64,000 nucleotides of DNA, taken from Chloroflexota bacterium (GTDB lineage Bacteria > Chloroflexota > UBA11872). The notes under the pieces are model-generated. The model was not told the DNA's origin. It did not search any database and saw only the letters and a list, made by a program, of their open reading frames with translations. The stretch covers positions 1 through 64,000 of the forward strand of contig JAPOXD010000009.1 of the NCBI GenBank assembly GCA_026707285.1, read 5' to 3'. Shown here in pieces: positions 27,326 through 37,600 of this stretch (position 1 is its first letter; every line of letters starts with the position of its first letter). The position numbers were made by a program, and so were the translations under genes.

Positions 27326-28294
27326 ATGCCCCCTAGCAGCGAACGCGCCATACAGGAGTTGCGCGGCCCCGCCGCCCTGGTGATGGCGCCGTTCGACGAC
27401 GACCTGCGCCTCGACCTGGACGCCCTCACTTCCAACATCCAGTTCCTTCTGGACGGGGGACTGGAGACCGGGAAGGGATTCATCATCTCGCCGTGCGGCA
27501 GCGGTGAGTACCTGACCCTCTCGCCGTCGGAGCACCGCGACATGGTCGCGGCCTCGGTCGAAGCCGCCGCGGGCCGGATCCCCGTGGTGGCGGGCGCGGC
27601 CAGCCTCAATCTGGACGAGGTGATCGCCCTCTCGCGGGGCGCGGTGGACGCCGGCGCGGAGTACGTGATGATTTCCCCGCCCTGCTACTACCCGATCAGC
27701 CAGGAGGGCATGTTCGAGTGGTACCGGATCCTCACGGAGTCCATCGACGCCGGAATCATGATCTACGATCAGTCCTGGCGGCAGGACATCGGCTCGTCGC
27801 TGGGCGTGGATCTCATCGCGCGGCTGGCTGAGTATCCGGGCATCGTGTCGCTCAAGTACGGCGCGCCCAACATCATCGAGCCGATGGTCGAGGCGCTGGA
27901 TCGCTTCGCCGACCGCTACGCCTTCATCGACAACTCGCTGGGCTACACCTCCACGCTGGCCTACATGCACGGCGCCACCGGCTTCATCTCCGGTCCGGCG
28001 ACCTGGTGGCCCGAGTTCGAGCTGGAGTTTTTCCGGCTGCTGGAGGCGGGCGACTTCGCCGGCGCGGACCGCTGGCACGCGAAGATCGGGCCCTACATGT
28101 GGCTGCACCAGAGCGAGGGCGGCCCGGGATGGCGGGAACTGCAAGACTCGGCCATCATCAAGGCCGCGTTGGACTTTGTGGGGCTGCACGGCGGACCGAC
28201 CCGGCCACCGTTCCGCGGCGTCAACGACGAGGAACGGCTCGTGATCAATGCGGTGCTTGACGATCTGGGCGTGCGACAGGCGGTGCCGGCTTAG
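27326..28294 (+). CDS. Dihydrodipicolinate synthase/N-acetylneuraminate lyase family protein
   Basis: RGPAALVMAPFDDDLRLDLDALTSNIQFLLDGGLETGKGFIISPCGSGEYLTLSPSEHRDMVAASVEAA; GGAGGATTCCCCATG start context. Confidence 0.85.
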   Translation: MPPSSERAIQELRGPAALVMAPFDDDLRLDLDALTSNIQFLLDGGLETGKGFIISPCGSGEYLTLSPSEHRDMVAASVEAAAGRIPVVAGAASLNLDEVIALSRGAVDAGAEYVMISPPCYYPISQEGMFEWYRILTESIDAGIMIYDQSWRQDIGSSLGVDLIARLAEYPGIVSLKYGAPNIIEPMVEALDRFADRYAFIDNSLGYTSTLAYMHGATGFISGPATWWPEFELEFFRLLEAGDFAGADRWHAKIGPYMWLHQSEGGPGWRELQDSAIIKAALDFVGLHGGPTRPPFRGVNDEERLVINAVLDDLGVRQAVPA

Positions 28295-28310
28295 CGACCG
28301 ATCCGGGCGA

Positions 28311-29081
28311 TCAGCCTTGTCCTAGCGCGATGCGCACGTCGTCGGTCGTGTCGCGCAGCACGGTTGGCCGAATCGAGATTTCCTCGATGAGCGTGCGGCC
28401 CGGCATGGCGGCGCAGAACACGATGGCGTCGGCGACGTCGTCGGCACCGATCATGGTGGCGCGATCCTCGGCCGTCGGCGGGCGCGGGCGCTGCGCGAGC
28501 AGCGGTGTGTCCACCTCGCCGGGCAGGACGGTGCAGGCGCGGATGCCCCGGTTGCGGAACTCGGCGTTCACGCTGCCCATGTAGTTGAGCAGCGCCGCCT
28601 TGGACGCCGCATAGGCCGCCCCGCCCAGCGGTCCGGGACTGTAGACGGCGAACGACGACACGCTGACGATCGTGCCGCCGCCGCGCTCGATCATGCCGGG
28701 AATCAGCCCGCGGCAGAGGACCGCCCCGGCGGTGACGTTGATGCGGAAGAGCTCGTCGAGGGCGGCGTCGGCCGTCGCCGAACTGCGGTGGGGCGAGTTG
28801 GCGCCGGCGTTGTTGACCAGCACGTCCACGCCGCCCAGCGTCTCCGTGGCCCAGCCCGCGAGCGCCTCAACCTGGGCGGGGTCCATGAAATCCGCCACGT
28901 AGGTCGGGACGTCGGCGCCACTCGCGTCCGCGACGATTTCCGCGGCTCGGGCCAGACGGTCGGGCGTGCGGCTGGTGAGCGCCACGCGAGCGCCGGCACG
29001 CACAAGCCCGAGTGCGGCAGCGGTCCCGATGGCGCCTCCGGCTCCCGTGACCAGCGCAACCTGACCGTCCAAGCGACCCAT
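28311..29081 (-). CDS. SDR family oxidoreductase
   Basis: MGRLDGQVALVTGAGGAIGTAAALGLVRAGARVALTSRT; VLVNNAGANSP; YAASKAALLNYM. Confidence 0.9.
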   Translation of the reverse strand: MGRLDGQVALVTGAGGAIGTAAALGLVRAGARVALTSRTPDRLARAAEIVADASGADVPTYVADFMDPAQVEALAGWATETLGGVDVLVNNAGANSPHRSSATADAALDELFRINVTAGAVLCRGLIPGMIERGGGTIVSVSSFAVYSPGPLGGAAYAASKAALLNYMGSVNAEFRNRGIRACTVLPGEVDTPLLAQRPRPPTAEDRATMIGADDVADAIVFCAAMPGRTLIEEISIRPTVLRDTTDDVRIALGQG

Positions 29082-29111
29082 GCGTCCCTCCGCCGTGGCG
29101 ACCGCGGACCG

Positions 29112-30263
29112 CTACTGGCTGCGGCCGCGCGCGGTGACGTGCCAAACGGCCTCAACGATACCGTCCCGCGCGGCGAAGGCGTGGTCGTAGAGGTTCACGC
29201 AGGGGCAGATGTGGTTGGGGATGACGCGCAGCGTCTGACCGATGGCGAAGGCGCTCGCGTCCGGCGCGGCGATCACGCCGTGCTCGTCGGACACGCTGGT
29301 GATCACGGCTTCGGGATGGCCGACCACCATGCCGTGGCCGGTGTTCGCCAGCACACCGGGGCCGCGACGGTCGGAGGTGAGCGCCTTGGCGCCGGCGTCG
29401 ATGACGACGCGATCCGGCGCCGGCAGGTTCACCACCGTCGCCAGCACCGTCGCCGCGCACCACTCGGTGTGCCCCAACAGATGCGCGTGCGACGCGTCGT
29501 TGAACACCGCCGTGCCCGGGCGCAGCTCGTCGATGGGCGCGTGGAACGATTCGAGCAGGAACGACGGCGAGGACCCCATGCTCACCTCACACGGCGCGCC
29601 AGTTGCGTCCTGGATCGCCTCGGCGACGCCGGTCATCAACTGTTGGGACTCCGCGGCGGCGACATGGACGCCGGCCGGATCAGCAGCCTGATAGTCGTGG
29701 CCTTCATGCGTGTAGATGCCGCGCAGGTTCAGGCCGTCGGCGTGGAGTATTTGCTGTGCAAGTGCAACGGCGGGCTCGGCGCTTGCCACGCCCGTGCGCT
29801 GCTGGCCGGTGTCGATCTCGATGGCCAGGTCGATCGTCGCGGCGGCAGACTCGAAGGCCGCCCCGAGCGCCCGCACGTGCTCGGCATGGTCGACGCCGAC
29901 GGCGAGGCGGGTGCGCGCGGCAAGCTCCACGAGGCGAATGAGGCGCGACGCGCCGACGACCTGGTTGGCGATGAAGATGTCGTCGAAACCGGCGTCGGCA
30001 AAGGCCTCGGCCTCGCCGACCTTGGCGCAGCAGATGCCCTCGGCGCCGGCTCGTCGCAGCCGATCAGCGACCGCCGCCATGCGGTGGGTCTTGACGTGCG
30101 GACGCAGCCGCGAGCCCGCCTTGCGCGCGGTGGCCACCATGCGCGCGATATTGGCGTCGAGCACGGCGAAGTCGATCACGAGCGCCGGGGTCTCGAGGTC
30201 CGCCACGGCACGCCCGACGGCGGCGGAAGGCTCCCGGCTGGAGAGCACGGCTTCGGACGTCAT
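29112..30263 (-). CDS. D-threonine aldolase / D-serine dehydratase-like PLP enzyme (alanine racemase N-terminal fold)
   Basis: LETPALVIDFAVLDANIARMVATARKAGSRLRPHVKTHRM...ICCAKVGEAEAFADAGFDDIFIANQVVG; start CAT at 30261. Confidence 0.85.
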   Translation of the reverse strand: MTSEAVLSSREPSAAVGRAVADLETPALVIDFAVLDANIARMVATARKAGSRLRPHVKTHRMAAVADRLRRAGAEGICCAKVGEAEAFADAGFDDIFIANQVVGASRLIRLVELAARTRLAVGVDHAEHVRALGAAFESAAATIDLAIEIDTGQQRTGVASAEPAVALAQQILHADGLNLRGIYTHEGHDYQAADPAGVHVAAAESQQLMTGVAEAIQDATGAPCEVSMGSSPSFLLESFHAPIDELRPGTAVFNDASHAHLLGHTEWCAATVLATVVNLPAPDRVVIDAGAKALTSDRRGPGVLANTGHGMVVGHPEAVITSVSDEHGVIAAPDASAFAIGQTLRVIPNHICPCVNLYDHAFAARDGIVEAVWHVTARGRSQ

Positions 30264-30349
30264 GGGTTTTCGGCGCGGTCCTGCGCTGGGGTGAGTGTAC
30301 GGCCTGCGGCGGCGCGAGATTTTCGCGAGGCGCGTGTCGGTCATTCGGT

Positions 30350-30413
30350 GTAGGAGCAGCCCTCGTGGCTGCCCGGTTCGAACCGGACGGGCGCCCACAA
30401 GGGACGCCCCTAC
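30350..30413. repeat. Type A REPIN-like element
   Basis: GTAGGAGCAGCCCTCGTGGCTGCCCGGTTCGAACCGGACGGGCGCCCACAAGGGACGCCCCTAC. Confidence 0.85.
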
Positions 30414-30540
30414 AAGACTCTCCGCGGTGACGCGTTGGCGTGGGCCGGGCGCCGGATGTCGTACCGTTCCATACGCGGGTCGGGAATCGCACGAACAGCA
30501 CCGCGTATGAACGTCACGGGTGGTCGGGGGTTGGGTCGGC

Positions 30541-32031
30541 ATGGGCGCTGAGGTCAGGCGGCTGAGCAACTGGATCAACGGCGAGTGGGCGGAGTCGGCC
30601 AGCGCCGATCGCCTGGACGCCGACAATCCGGCGACGGGCGAGGTGATCGCCAGCGTGCCGCTGTCGACCGAGACCGACATCGACGCGGCCGTGCAGGCGG
30701 CCAAGGCGGCCTTCCCGGCCTGGCGCGACACCCCGGCCGTCGATCGCGGACGGGTGCTGTTCCGGCTGCATTCGCTCATGCGGGATCGGTTCGAGGAAAT
30801 CTCCCGCACCGTGACCATCGAGAACGGCAAGACGCTGGAAGAGGCCCGCGGCGAGGTGCTGCGGGCCGTCGAAAACGTCGAGGTGGCCGCGGGCATTCCC
30901 ACCCTGCAGCAAGGCTCGTTCTCCAGCGACATCTCGGCGGCCATCGACGAACACTCGATCCGCGAGCCGCTGGGCGTGTTTGCGCAAATCGGACCCTTCA
31001 ACTTCCCGGCCATGGTGCCGTTCTGGTTCGGCCCGCTGGCGGTGGCCTGCGGCAACACTTTCGTGACCAAGCCGTCGCAGAAGACGCCGCTGAGCCAGAC
31101 GCTGCTCACGGAGCTCACGGCCGAGGCGGGATTCCCGCCCGGCGTGATGAACCTGGTGCACGGCGAAGGCGAGCAGGCCCAGGCGTTGAGCGCCCATCCC
31201 GACGTGGCGGGGGTGTCCTTCGTCGGCTCGACACCGGTGGCGCGGGCGGTGTACGAAACCGCCACGCGTCACGGCAAGCGGGCGCAGTGCCAGGGCGGGG
31301 CGAAGAATCACTTGGTGGTGCTGCCGGACGCCGACCTGGACGCCGCGATTCCCAATATCTGCGGCTCGACCTATGGCTGCGCCGGCCAAAGATGCCTGGC
31401 CGGGTCGGTGGTGGTGACGGTCGGCGACGTCCGCGAGGAACTGACGGAGCGGCTGGTCGAGGCGACCTCGTCAATCCGTCTGGGCGACGGGCTCGATCCG
31501 GACACCGGCATGGGCCCGGTGATTTCCGCCGAGTCTCGCGATCGCGCGTTCGCCTACATCGATCAAGCGATCAAAGACGGCGCTGAAATGCTGCTGGACG
31601 GGCGCGGCGCGACAGTGGACGGGCTGCCCGGCGGCTACTGGGTGGGCGCGACGGTGCTGCACGAGGTGACCCCCGACATGCCCGTCGTGCGCGACGAGAT
31701 CTTTGGGCCGGTGGTGAGCCTGATGCACGCCGACACGCTGCAGGACGCCATCGACATGGTGGAGGCCAGCCCCTTCGGCAACGCGGCCACGCTCTACACC
31801 AACAGCGGCGGCGCGGCGCGGGAGTTCACGCGGCAGGTCAACGTCGGCAATGTCGGCATCAACGTGGGCGTGGCGGCGCCGATGGCCTTCTATCCCTTCG
31901 GCGGACGCAAGCAGTCGTTCTTCGGCGACATCCACGCCCAGTCCACCGAGCTGGTGCGGTTCTACACCGACCCGAAGGTCGTGATCACGCGCTGGCCGGG
32001 CAAGTCGGACGGCCGGGACCCGTGGGACTGA
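30541..32031 (+). CDS. mmsA: CoA-acylating methylmalonate-semialdehyde dehydrogenase-like aldehyde dehydrogenase
   Basis: NWINGEWAESASADRLDADNPATGEVIASVP; GAKNHLVVLPDADLD; YGCAGQRCLAGSVVV (MMSDH-type Cys motif); start could be 30520. Confidence 0.88.
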   Translation: MGAEVRRLSNWINGEWAESASADRLDADNPATGEVIASVPLSTETDIDAAVQAAKAAFPAWRDTPAVDRGRVLFRLHSLMRDRFEEISRTVTIENGKTLEEARGEVLRAVENVEVAAGIPTLQQGSFSSDISAAIDEHSIREPLGVFAQIGPFNFPAMVPFWFGPLAVACGNTFVTKPSQKTPLSQTLLTELTAEAGFPPGVMNLVHGEGEQAQALSAHPDVAGVSFVGSTPVARAVYETATRHGKRAQCQGGAKNHLVVLPDADLDAAIPNICGSTYGCAGQRCLAGSVVVTVGDVREELTERLVEATSSIRLGDGLDPDTGMGPVISAESRDRAFAYIDQAIKDGAEMLLDGRGATVDGLPGGYWVGATVLHEVTPDMPVVRDEIFGPVVSLMHADTLQDAIDMVEASPFGNAATLYTNSGGAAREFTRQVNVGNVGINVGVAAPMAFYPFGGRKQSFFGDIHAQSTELVRFYTDPKVVITRWPGKSDGRDPWD

Positions 32032-32052
32032 GCGCGCGACAGGAGCGCCCCA

Positions 32053-32721
32053 ATGGCGCATGAGTACCGCCACTCGGGCGAGCGGCACATTCGCGACAGC
32101 GCCTACCTGGAGCGCATCCACCCGGACATTCGCCCCGTGCTGCTGGGCATGGAGGCCGAGGCCGATCGCGACGGCCTGCCGATCACGGAACGGCCGAGCA
32201 CGCGCCTGCTGTCCCTGGTCGTGCGCGCGATGGGCGCGCGGCGGGCGCTGGAGATCGGCACGAACATCGGCTACTCGGCCATCGCCTCGGCTCTGGCCGA
32301 GGGCGGCGAGCTGGTCACGCTGGACATCGACCCGGAGATGCACGAACGGGCACGGGTCAACGCCGACCGCGCCGGCGTGGGCGACAAGGTCACACTGGTC
32401 ACCGGACCGGCGCTCGAAACGCTGGCCGGGATCGAAGGACCGTTCGACTTCGCCTACATCGACGCCGACAAGGGCTCCTATCCGCAATACCTCGACGCGG
32501 TCGTCGAGCGCTTGCGCCCGGGCGGCGTGGTGGCGCTGGACAACCTGCTGTGGCTGGGCCAGGCGGCACACGAGCCGGAGGACAGCGACTTCCACCGCGA
32601 GTCGACGCCGATCATCCGCGCCTTCAACGAGGCGTTCCTGGGGGATGTGCGGCTCGACAGCACGATCGTGCAGGTCGGGGACGGCATTGGGCTGGGAATC
32701 AAACGACCGTCTGTTGACTGA
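32053..32721 (+). CDS. Class I SAM-dependent O-methyltransferase (COMT-like)
   Basis: ALEIGTNIGYSAIASALAEGGELVTLDIDPEM; FAYIDADKGSYPQYLDAVVERLRPGGVVALDNLLWLG. Confidence 0.9.
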   Translation: MAHEYRHSGERHIRDSAYLERIHPDIRPVLLGMEAEADRDGLPITERPSTRLLSLVVRAMGARRALEIGTNIGYSAIASALAEGGELVTLDIDPEMHERARVNADRAGVGDKVTLVTGPALETLAGIEGPFDFAYIDADKGSYPQYLDAVVERLRPGGVVALDNLLWLGQAAHEPEDSDFHRESTPIIRAFNEAFLGDVRLDSTIVQVGDGIGLGIKRPSVD

Positions 32722-32780
32722 AATCGGCAGGGCGCGTAGCGTCGCGCCGCGGAACGTAGCTGCGTAAGGAAACCGTCCCG

Positions 32781-33533
32781 ATGTTGACCAATTGCGCGAA
32801 GCAGCGGCTCGCGAGCGGCAAGGTGGCGCTGGGCGTGAGCTGCGGCTTCGGCGCGCCGTTTCTTGCCGAGGTGCTGGCGCGCGCGGGGTTCGACTGGGTC
32901 ATGGTCGACAACCAGCACGGCATGTGGGACCGGCAGTCGTCCTCCCTGGCCATGATGGGCGTGCGGGCCGGCGGATCGACCCCCATGGTGCGCGCGCCCG
33001 AAAATGACTACTACGCCATCGGACGGCTGCTCGACGAGGGAGCATTGGGCGTGATCGTGCCGATGGTCGACAACCGTGAGGAGGCCGAGCGCGTGGTCCA
33101 GGCCTGCCGCTATCCGCCCATCGGCAGCCGCTCGGACGGCGTGAGCGGCGCGAGCGTGTACGGCCCCAGCTATCGCGAGCGGGCCAACGACGAAATCCTG
33201 GTGGCGATCCAGCTCGAGTCGCGCGAAGCGATCGAAAACGCCGACGCGATCATGTCGGTCGAGGGAATCGACGCCTGCTGGCTCGGTCCGGCCGACCTGG
33301 CAAACTCCATTGGCCACGCGCGCAACACGCCGGTGCACGACGCGGCGGTGAACGAGATGATCGCGGCGTGCAAGCGCCACGGAAAGGCCGCGGGCATTGC
33401 CGCCGGTAGCGTGGAGCAGGTGGAGAAGTGGGTGGCGGCCGGCTGCACGTTCGTCAGCGCCGGCGGCGACAAGATCTATGTGGGCAGCAGCGCGGCGGCG
33501 GAGTTCAACGCGCTGGCGAGCCTGCGGGAGTAG
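32781..33533 (+). CDS. HpcH/HpaI aldolase family protein
   Basis: LAEVLARAGFDWVMVDNQHGMWD; GVIVPMVDNREEAERVVQACRYPPIGSRS; CWLGPADLANSIGH. Confidence 0.9.
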   Translation: MLTNCAKQRLASGKVALGVSCGFGAPFLAEVLARAGFDWVMVDNQHGMWDRQSSSLAMMGVRAGGSTPMVRAPENDYYAIGRLLDEGALGVIVPMVDNREEAERVVQACRYPPIGSRSDGVSGASVYGPSYRERANDEILVAIQLESREAIENADAIMSVEGIDACWLGPADLANSIGHARNTPVHDAAVNEMIAACKRHGKAAGIAAGSVEQVEKWVAAGCTFVSAGGDKIYVGSSAAAEFNALASLRE

Positions 33534-33539
33534 CGAGAC

Positions 33540-34322
33540 ATGGCACGCATCGATTCATTGACCAATCCCGTCAAGGCCAAGCTGCGCCGCGGCGAGGTGG
33601 CCCTGGGCGTGGGCGTCGCGCTCGGCAGCCCGAACATCGTGGAGCTGCTCGCGCGGCAGGGGTTCGATTGGGTCTTGATCGACAACCAGCACGGCACCTG
33701 GGGGCGCGAGTCCACGTCCGCGGCGTTCATGGCGGCGAGGGCCGGTGGCGCGGTGCCCATTCCCCGGGTGCTCAGCAGCGAGTACACCGCCGTCGGGCAT
33801 CTGCTCGACGAGGGCTGCACGGGAATCGTCGTGCCGATGGTGGATTCGCCCGAGGAAGCGGAGCAGGTTGTGCACGCCTGCAAGTATCCGCCCGCGGGCG
33901 GCCGGTCGCTCGGCGCGGCGGGGGCGATTGCGCAGTGGCCGGAGTACATGAACCGCATCAACGACGAGTTGCTCATCATGGTGCAGGTCGAGTCCAAGCA
34001 GGCCGCCGAGGCGGCCGACGAGATCATGGCGGTGGACGGCGTCGACGGCACGTGGGTCGGCCCGGCCGACCTCGCCGCATCCATTGGTCACGCGCAAGGA
34101 AGCACCGAGCACACGGACTGCGTCGTCGGCGTGTTCGACGCCTGCCGGAATCAGGGCAAGATCCCGGGCATCTCCGCCGGTCCGCCCGACTCCGCGAAGC
34201 GCTGGATCGAGCACGGCGCGCGCTTCGTGACTATTGGCGCGGACGTGCTGTACGTGCTCCAGGGCGCGCAGGCGGAGCTTGAGGCGTTTGGCCGTGCGCC
34301 AGGCTTGGGCGACTGGTCGTAG
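33540..34322 (+). CDS. HpcH/HpaI aldolase family protein (tandem paralog)
   Basis: VELLARQGFDWVLIDNQHGTWG; GIVVPMVDSPEEAEQVVHACKYPPAGGRSLG; TWVGPADLAASIGH. Confidence 0.9.
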   Translation: MARIDSLTNPVKAKLRRGEVALGVGVALGSPNIVELLARQGFDWVLIDNQHGTWGRESTSAAFMAARAGGAVPIPRVLSSEYTAVGHLLDEGCTGIVVPMVDSPEEAEQVVHACKYPPAGGRSLGAAGAIAQWPEYMNRINDELLIMVQVESKQAAEAADEIMAVDGVDGTWVGPADLAASIGHAQGSTEHTDCVVGVFDACRNQGKIPGISAGPPDSAKRWIEHGARFVTIGADVLYVLQGAQAELEAFGRAPGLGDWS

Positions 34323-34465
34323 CCCAAGCGACCGCCGCCTTTGGTCCCAAGGGTGTCCAGACAAGAGATCAAGTCCCGTTCATGGTGAGCCTGCCCCGTA
34401 CCTGATACCGGGGCGAACGGATTGCCGCCGCTCGCCCGACAACCAATGCCGATGCCAGCTACCTA

Positions 34466-35236
34466 ATGACAACCGAGAGCCAGAGACCGCGACCGCTGAA
34501 GGTGGATGAGGTCCGCAGGCTCCTACAGGCAATCGACGAATCGCCTGAGACGGTCATCCCGATCCACTTGCTGCGGCGAGGGACGTGCCGGACATACGCC
34601 GCTGGCGATGCGGCGGCGTTGGACGCCGTGGTTGTGCAGGCCGACCACATGCCGGAGGAGCTGTTCGGACTCGGGACTAGCGCGCAGGGGATCTGGGACC
34701 TGCTGCGCGTCCTTGACGGCTGGACGTGCGTGGAAGTGGCGCCAGTGGTCGCCCCCGCACTCGGCGCGCTGATGAGCGAAGACACGGGAAAGCGCGTCCG
34801 CTACTACGAGGGCATCTATCACACCCTTACCAAGCCGGCGCCGGTATTCGAAGATCCGGCGGTTCGCCAACTGACCATCCGTGACGCCGGCCTGCTGGCC
34901 GCCTACGGATTGCACGGCGGAGACTTCGGCAGCTTGCCCAGGCTGCTTCTCGAGGGTGTGGTCGCGGGCGCGGTGGTGGACGGCCAAGTAGTCGGAACGG
35001 CCCACACCAGCGCCGTCACCGACCGATACTCCGACATCGGGGTCGACACGCATGAGGCTTGGCGCGGGCGAGGATTCGCCACGGCCGCCGCGTCCATCGT
35101 GGCGAGGCGGGTGCAAGAGCAAGGACGAATCCCCGTCTGGAGTTGCGGCGAGGACAACGTGGCATCCCTCCGAGTCGCCCGGAAGCTGGGATTTGAGGAA
35201 GTCTCCCGGCTCACCTACCTGATCAAGGCGGCCTGA
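34466..35236 (+). CDS. GNAT family N-acetyltransferase
   Basis: VDTHEAWRGRGFATAAASIVARRVQEQGRIPVWSCGEDNVASLRVARKLGFEEV. Confidence 0.85.
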   Translation: MTTESQRPRPLKVDEVRRLLQAIDESPETVIPIHLLRRGTCRTYAAGDAAALDAVVVQADHMPEELFGLGTSAQGIWDLLRVLDGWTCVEVAPVVAPALGALMSEDTGKRVRYYEGIYHTLTKPAPVFEDPAVRQLTIRDAGLLAAYGLHGGDFGSLPRLLLEGVVAGAVVDGQVVGTAHTSAVTDRYSDIGVDTHEAWRGRGFATAAASIVARRVQEQGRIPVWSCGEDNVASLRVARKLGFEEVSRLTYLIKAA

Positions 35237-35299
35237 ATCAAAGCGCCGCGGCAAGCCGCGCGGCGTTCGCTCGGTAGGCGCCCGGCGCGTGAACTACGG

Positions 35300-36268
35300 C
35301 TAGGGAATCAGCAGCAGCTTCCCGGTCGTGGCGCGGCCTTCGAGGTCGGTGTGGGCTTGCGCGGCGTCGGCCAGGGCGTATTCGCCGTGGATCTTGAGCT
35401 CGAGCGAGCCGTCCGCGACCCAGCCGAGCACGGACGACGTGCGCCAGGCGAACTCTTCGGAGGTGATGAGATGGTGCCCAAGGCTCGGACGCGCCAGGAA
35501 TAGCGAGCCCTTCTGGTTGAGGACCTGCGGGTCCATGGGCGGCACGGGTCCGCTGGCGGCGCCGAAGAGCACCATGTAGCCGCGCGGCTTGAGGCAATCG
35601 AGGCCGCGGTCGAACGTGGCCTGCCCCACGCCGTCATAGACGACGTCCACGCCGGTCCCGTCGGTGAGCTCGCGGACCTTGGGTAGAAAGTCCTCTTCCG
35701 TGTAGTTGATGACGTGATCCGCGCCCACGGCTGCTGCGACTTCCGCCTTGGCGGGCGTTCCGACGGTGGTGATGACCTCCGCACCCGCTTTCTTGGCCAT
35801 CTGAATGATCAGACGACCGGCCCCGCCCGCGCCCGCGTGCACCAGCGCGGTGTGGCCGGCGCGCAGCGGAAAGCTCGAGGTCGTGAGGTAGTGCGCCGTG
35901 CAGCCCTGGAGCATCACGGCGGCCGCGGTGCGGGTGTCCAGCGCTTCCGGAACGCGCACCAGCCGATCGGCGGCGACGGCCTGCAATTCGGCATATGAAC
36001 CAATCTCGGTGCCGTGCGCGACGCGATCGCCAGCCTCGAGCGCGGTCACCTCCGACCCGACCTCCACCACCACGCCGGCGCCTTCCATGCCCAGCGTGAA
36101 CGGGGGCTCGACCGGGTAGCGGCCGGTGCGCTGGTAGGTGTCGATGTAGTTCACCCCGGCGGCTTCGGTGCGCACCAGGACCTCGTTGGGCGCGGGCGAC
36201 GGGTCGGGGATGTCTTCGTAGCTGAGCGCCTCGATGCCGCCCGGCGTGTGGACGCGAATGGCTTTCAT
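35300..36268 (-). CDS. Quinone oxidoreductase (zinc-independent MDR family)
   Basis: GMEGAGVVVEVGSEVTALEAGDRVAHG; HAGAGGAGRLIIQMAKKAGAEVITTVGTPAKAEVAAAVGADHVINY. Confidence 0.92.
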   Translation of the reverse strand: MKAIRVHTPGGIEALSYEDIPDPSPAPNEVLVRTEAAGVNYIDTYQRTGRYPVEPPFTLGMEGAGVVVEVGSEVTALEAGDRVAHGTEIGSYAELQAVAADRLVRVPEALDTRTAAAVMLQGCTAHYLTTSSFPLRAGHTALVHAGAGGAGRLIIQMAKKAGAEVITTVGTPAKAEVAAAVGADHVINYTEEDFLPKVRELTDGTGVDVVYDGVGQATFDRGLDCLKPRGYMVLFGAASGPVPPMDPQVLNQKGSLFLARPSLGHHLITSEEFAWRTSSVLGWVADGSLELKIHGEYALADAAQAHTDLEGRATTGKLLLIP

Positions 36269-36351
36269 GGGTGACTCCTTTGCGGCGGGAAAACGCCAGC
36301 ATAGGACGCGGTGCGGCTAGGCAGGGCCGCGCGTGCCTTATATTCCGGCCC

Positions 36352-37575
36352 GTGCGCATACCCGACGTGCTTCAAACGCTGCGCCCGCTGATCGCCGGCG
36401 TGTACCTGCCGGCGTTCCTGATGTTCTTCGGCGTGGGGATGCTGACGCCGACGCTGCCGCTGTTCGCGGCGGAGCTGGGCGTGAACTACACGCTGGTGAC
36501 ACTGGCGGTAGCGGTGACGGGGCTGGGCACGCTGCTGTGGAACGTGCCGGCCGGTCTGCTGCAGGCGCGCTGGAGCGAGCATCGCTCGGCGATCGTGGGA
36601 CTGCTGGCGGTGGCGGCGGCGACGCTGGCGATGGGCTTTACGCGTGACTACGCGCTGGTGGTGGTCTTCCGCGCGCTGGCGGGGATCGGCATGGCGACCT
36701 GGACGATCTCGCGCATGTCGCACCTGGTGGCCGCCGTGCCGCACCACCATCGCGGGCGGGCGATGTCGCTGTTCGGCGGGATCATGCGTATCAGCCTGTT
36801 TCCCAGTCCCGCCATCGGCGGCGCATTGGCCGAGCTGGTGAGCTACGAGGCGTGCTTCCTGGTGGCGGGACTCTTTGCCGCCGTCGGCGTGCTGCCGATG
36901 CTGCTGATGCGGCAGCGGGTCGAGCGGCCGCTGGGCAGCGTGCCGACGCGGCACGTGGCGCCGTCGAGCCTGTGGGCGGTGCTGCGGGGGCACTGGCGCG
37001 ACCTCGCGACCGCCGGAACGGGGCACGTGCTGGCGTCGGCCGTCCGCGCGGGGCGACAGGTGATCATTCCGATCTACGGCGCGTTCGTCCTCGGTCTGGA
37101 CGCGGCCGAGATCGGCGTGGTGGTGAGCGCGTCGGCGGCCATCGACATGACGCTGTTTCCGGTTGCCGGGTACGTGATGGACCGGTTCGGGCGCAAGTTC
37201 ACCAACGTGCCGTCCATGTTCATGCTCGGGGCGTCGATGGCCGTGCTGCCGCTGGCGCAGGATTTCGTGGGGTTGATCGTGGTGGGGCTCTTCGCCGGCG
37301 TGGCGAATGGATGGGGTTCCGGCGCCATGCTGACCCTCGGCTCGGACCTGGCCCCCCGCGAGTCGCCGGGGCCGTTCCTGGGCGTCTGGCAGTTCATGGG
37401 CAACACCGGCATGACGGGCGGGCCGCTGATCGTGGGCGTGGTGGCGGATGCGGCGGGTCCGGACGCGGCGCCGTTCTACCTGGCGGCGGCGGGCTTCGCC
37501 AGCGGGCTCATTTTCTTGCTGTTGGTGCGCGAGACGCACCGGGTGCGAGGACAGCCGGCTACGGTGTCGGCGTAG
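36352..37575 (+). CDS. MFS family transporter
   Basis: GTG start at 36352 (VRIPDVLQTLRPLIAGVYLPAFLMFFGVGMLTPTLPLFAAELG); multiple TM segments. Confidence 0.88.
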   Translation: MRIPDVLQTLRPLIAGVYLPAFLMFFGVGMLTPTLPLFAAELGVNYTLVTLAVAVTGLGTLLWNVPAGLLQARWSEHRSAIVGLLAVAAATLAMGFTRDYALVVVFRALAGIGMATWTISRMSHLVAAVPHHHRGRAMSLFGGIMRISLFPSPAIGGALAELVSYEACFLVAGLFAAVGVLPMLLMRQRVERPLGSVPTRHVAPSSLWAVLRGHWRDLATAGTGHVLASAVRAGRQVIIPIYGAFVLGLDAAEIGVVVSASAAIDMTLFPVAGYVMDRFGRKFTNVPSMFMLGASMAVLPLAQDFVGLIVVGLFAGVANGWGSGAMLTLGSDLAPRESPGPFLGVWQFMGNTGMTGGPLIVGVVADAAGPDAAPFYLAAAGFASGLIFLLLVRETHRVRGQPATVSA

Positions 37576-37600
37576 GTGGGCCTTCGAGCGATTGGGCGCG

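Noticed and set aside
28788-30353. 521-aa plus-strand ORF
   Set aside because: Runs antisense through an SDR and the D-threonine-aldolase-like gene; composition typical of shadow frames.
30264-31265. N-terminal extension of the 717-aa ORF 29112-31265
   Set aside because: Antisense to the ALDH gene and crosses a repeat element; the PLP-enzyme domain starts at 30263.
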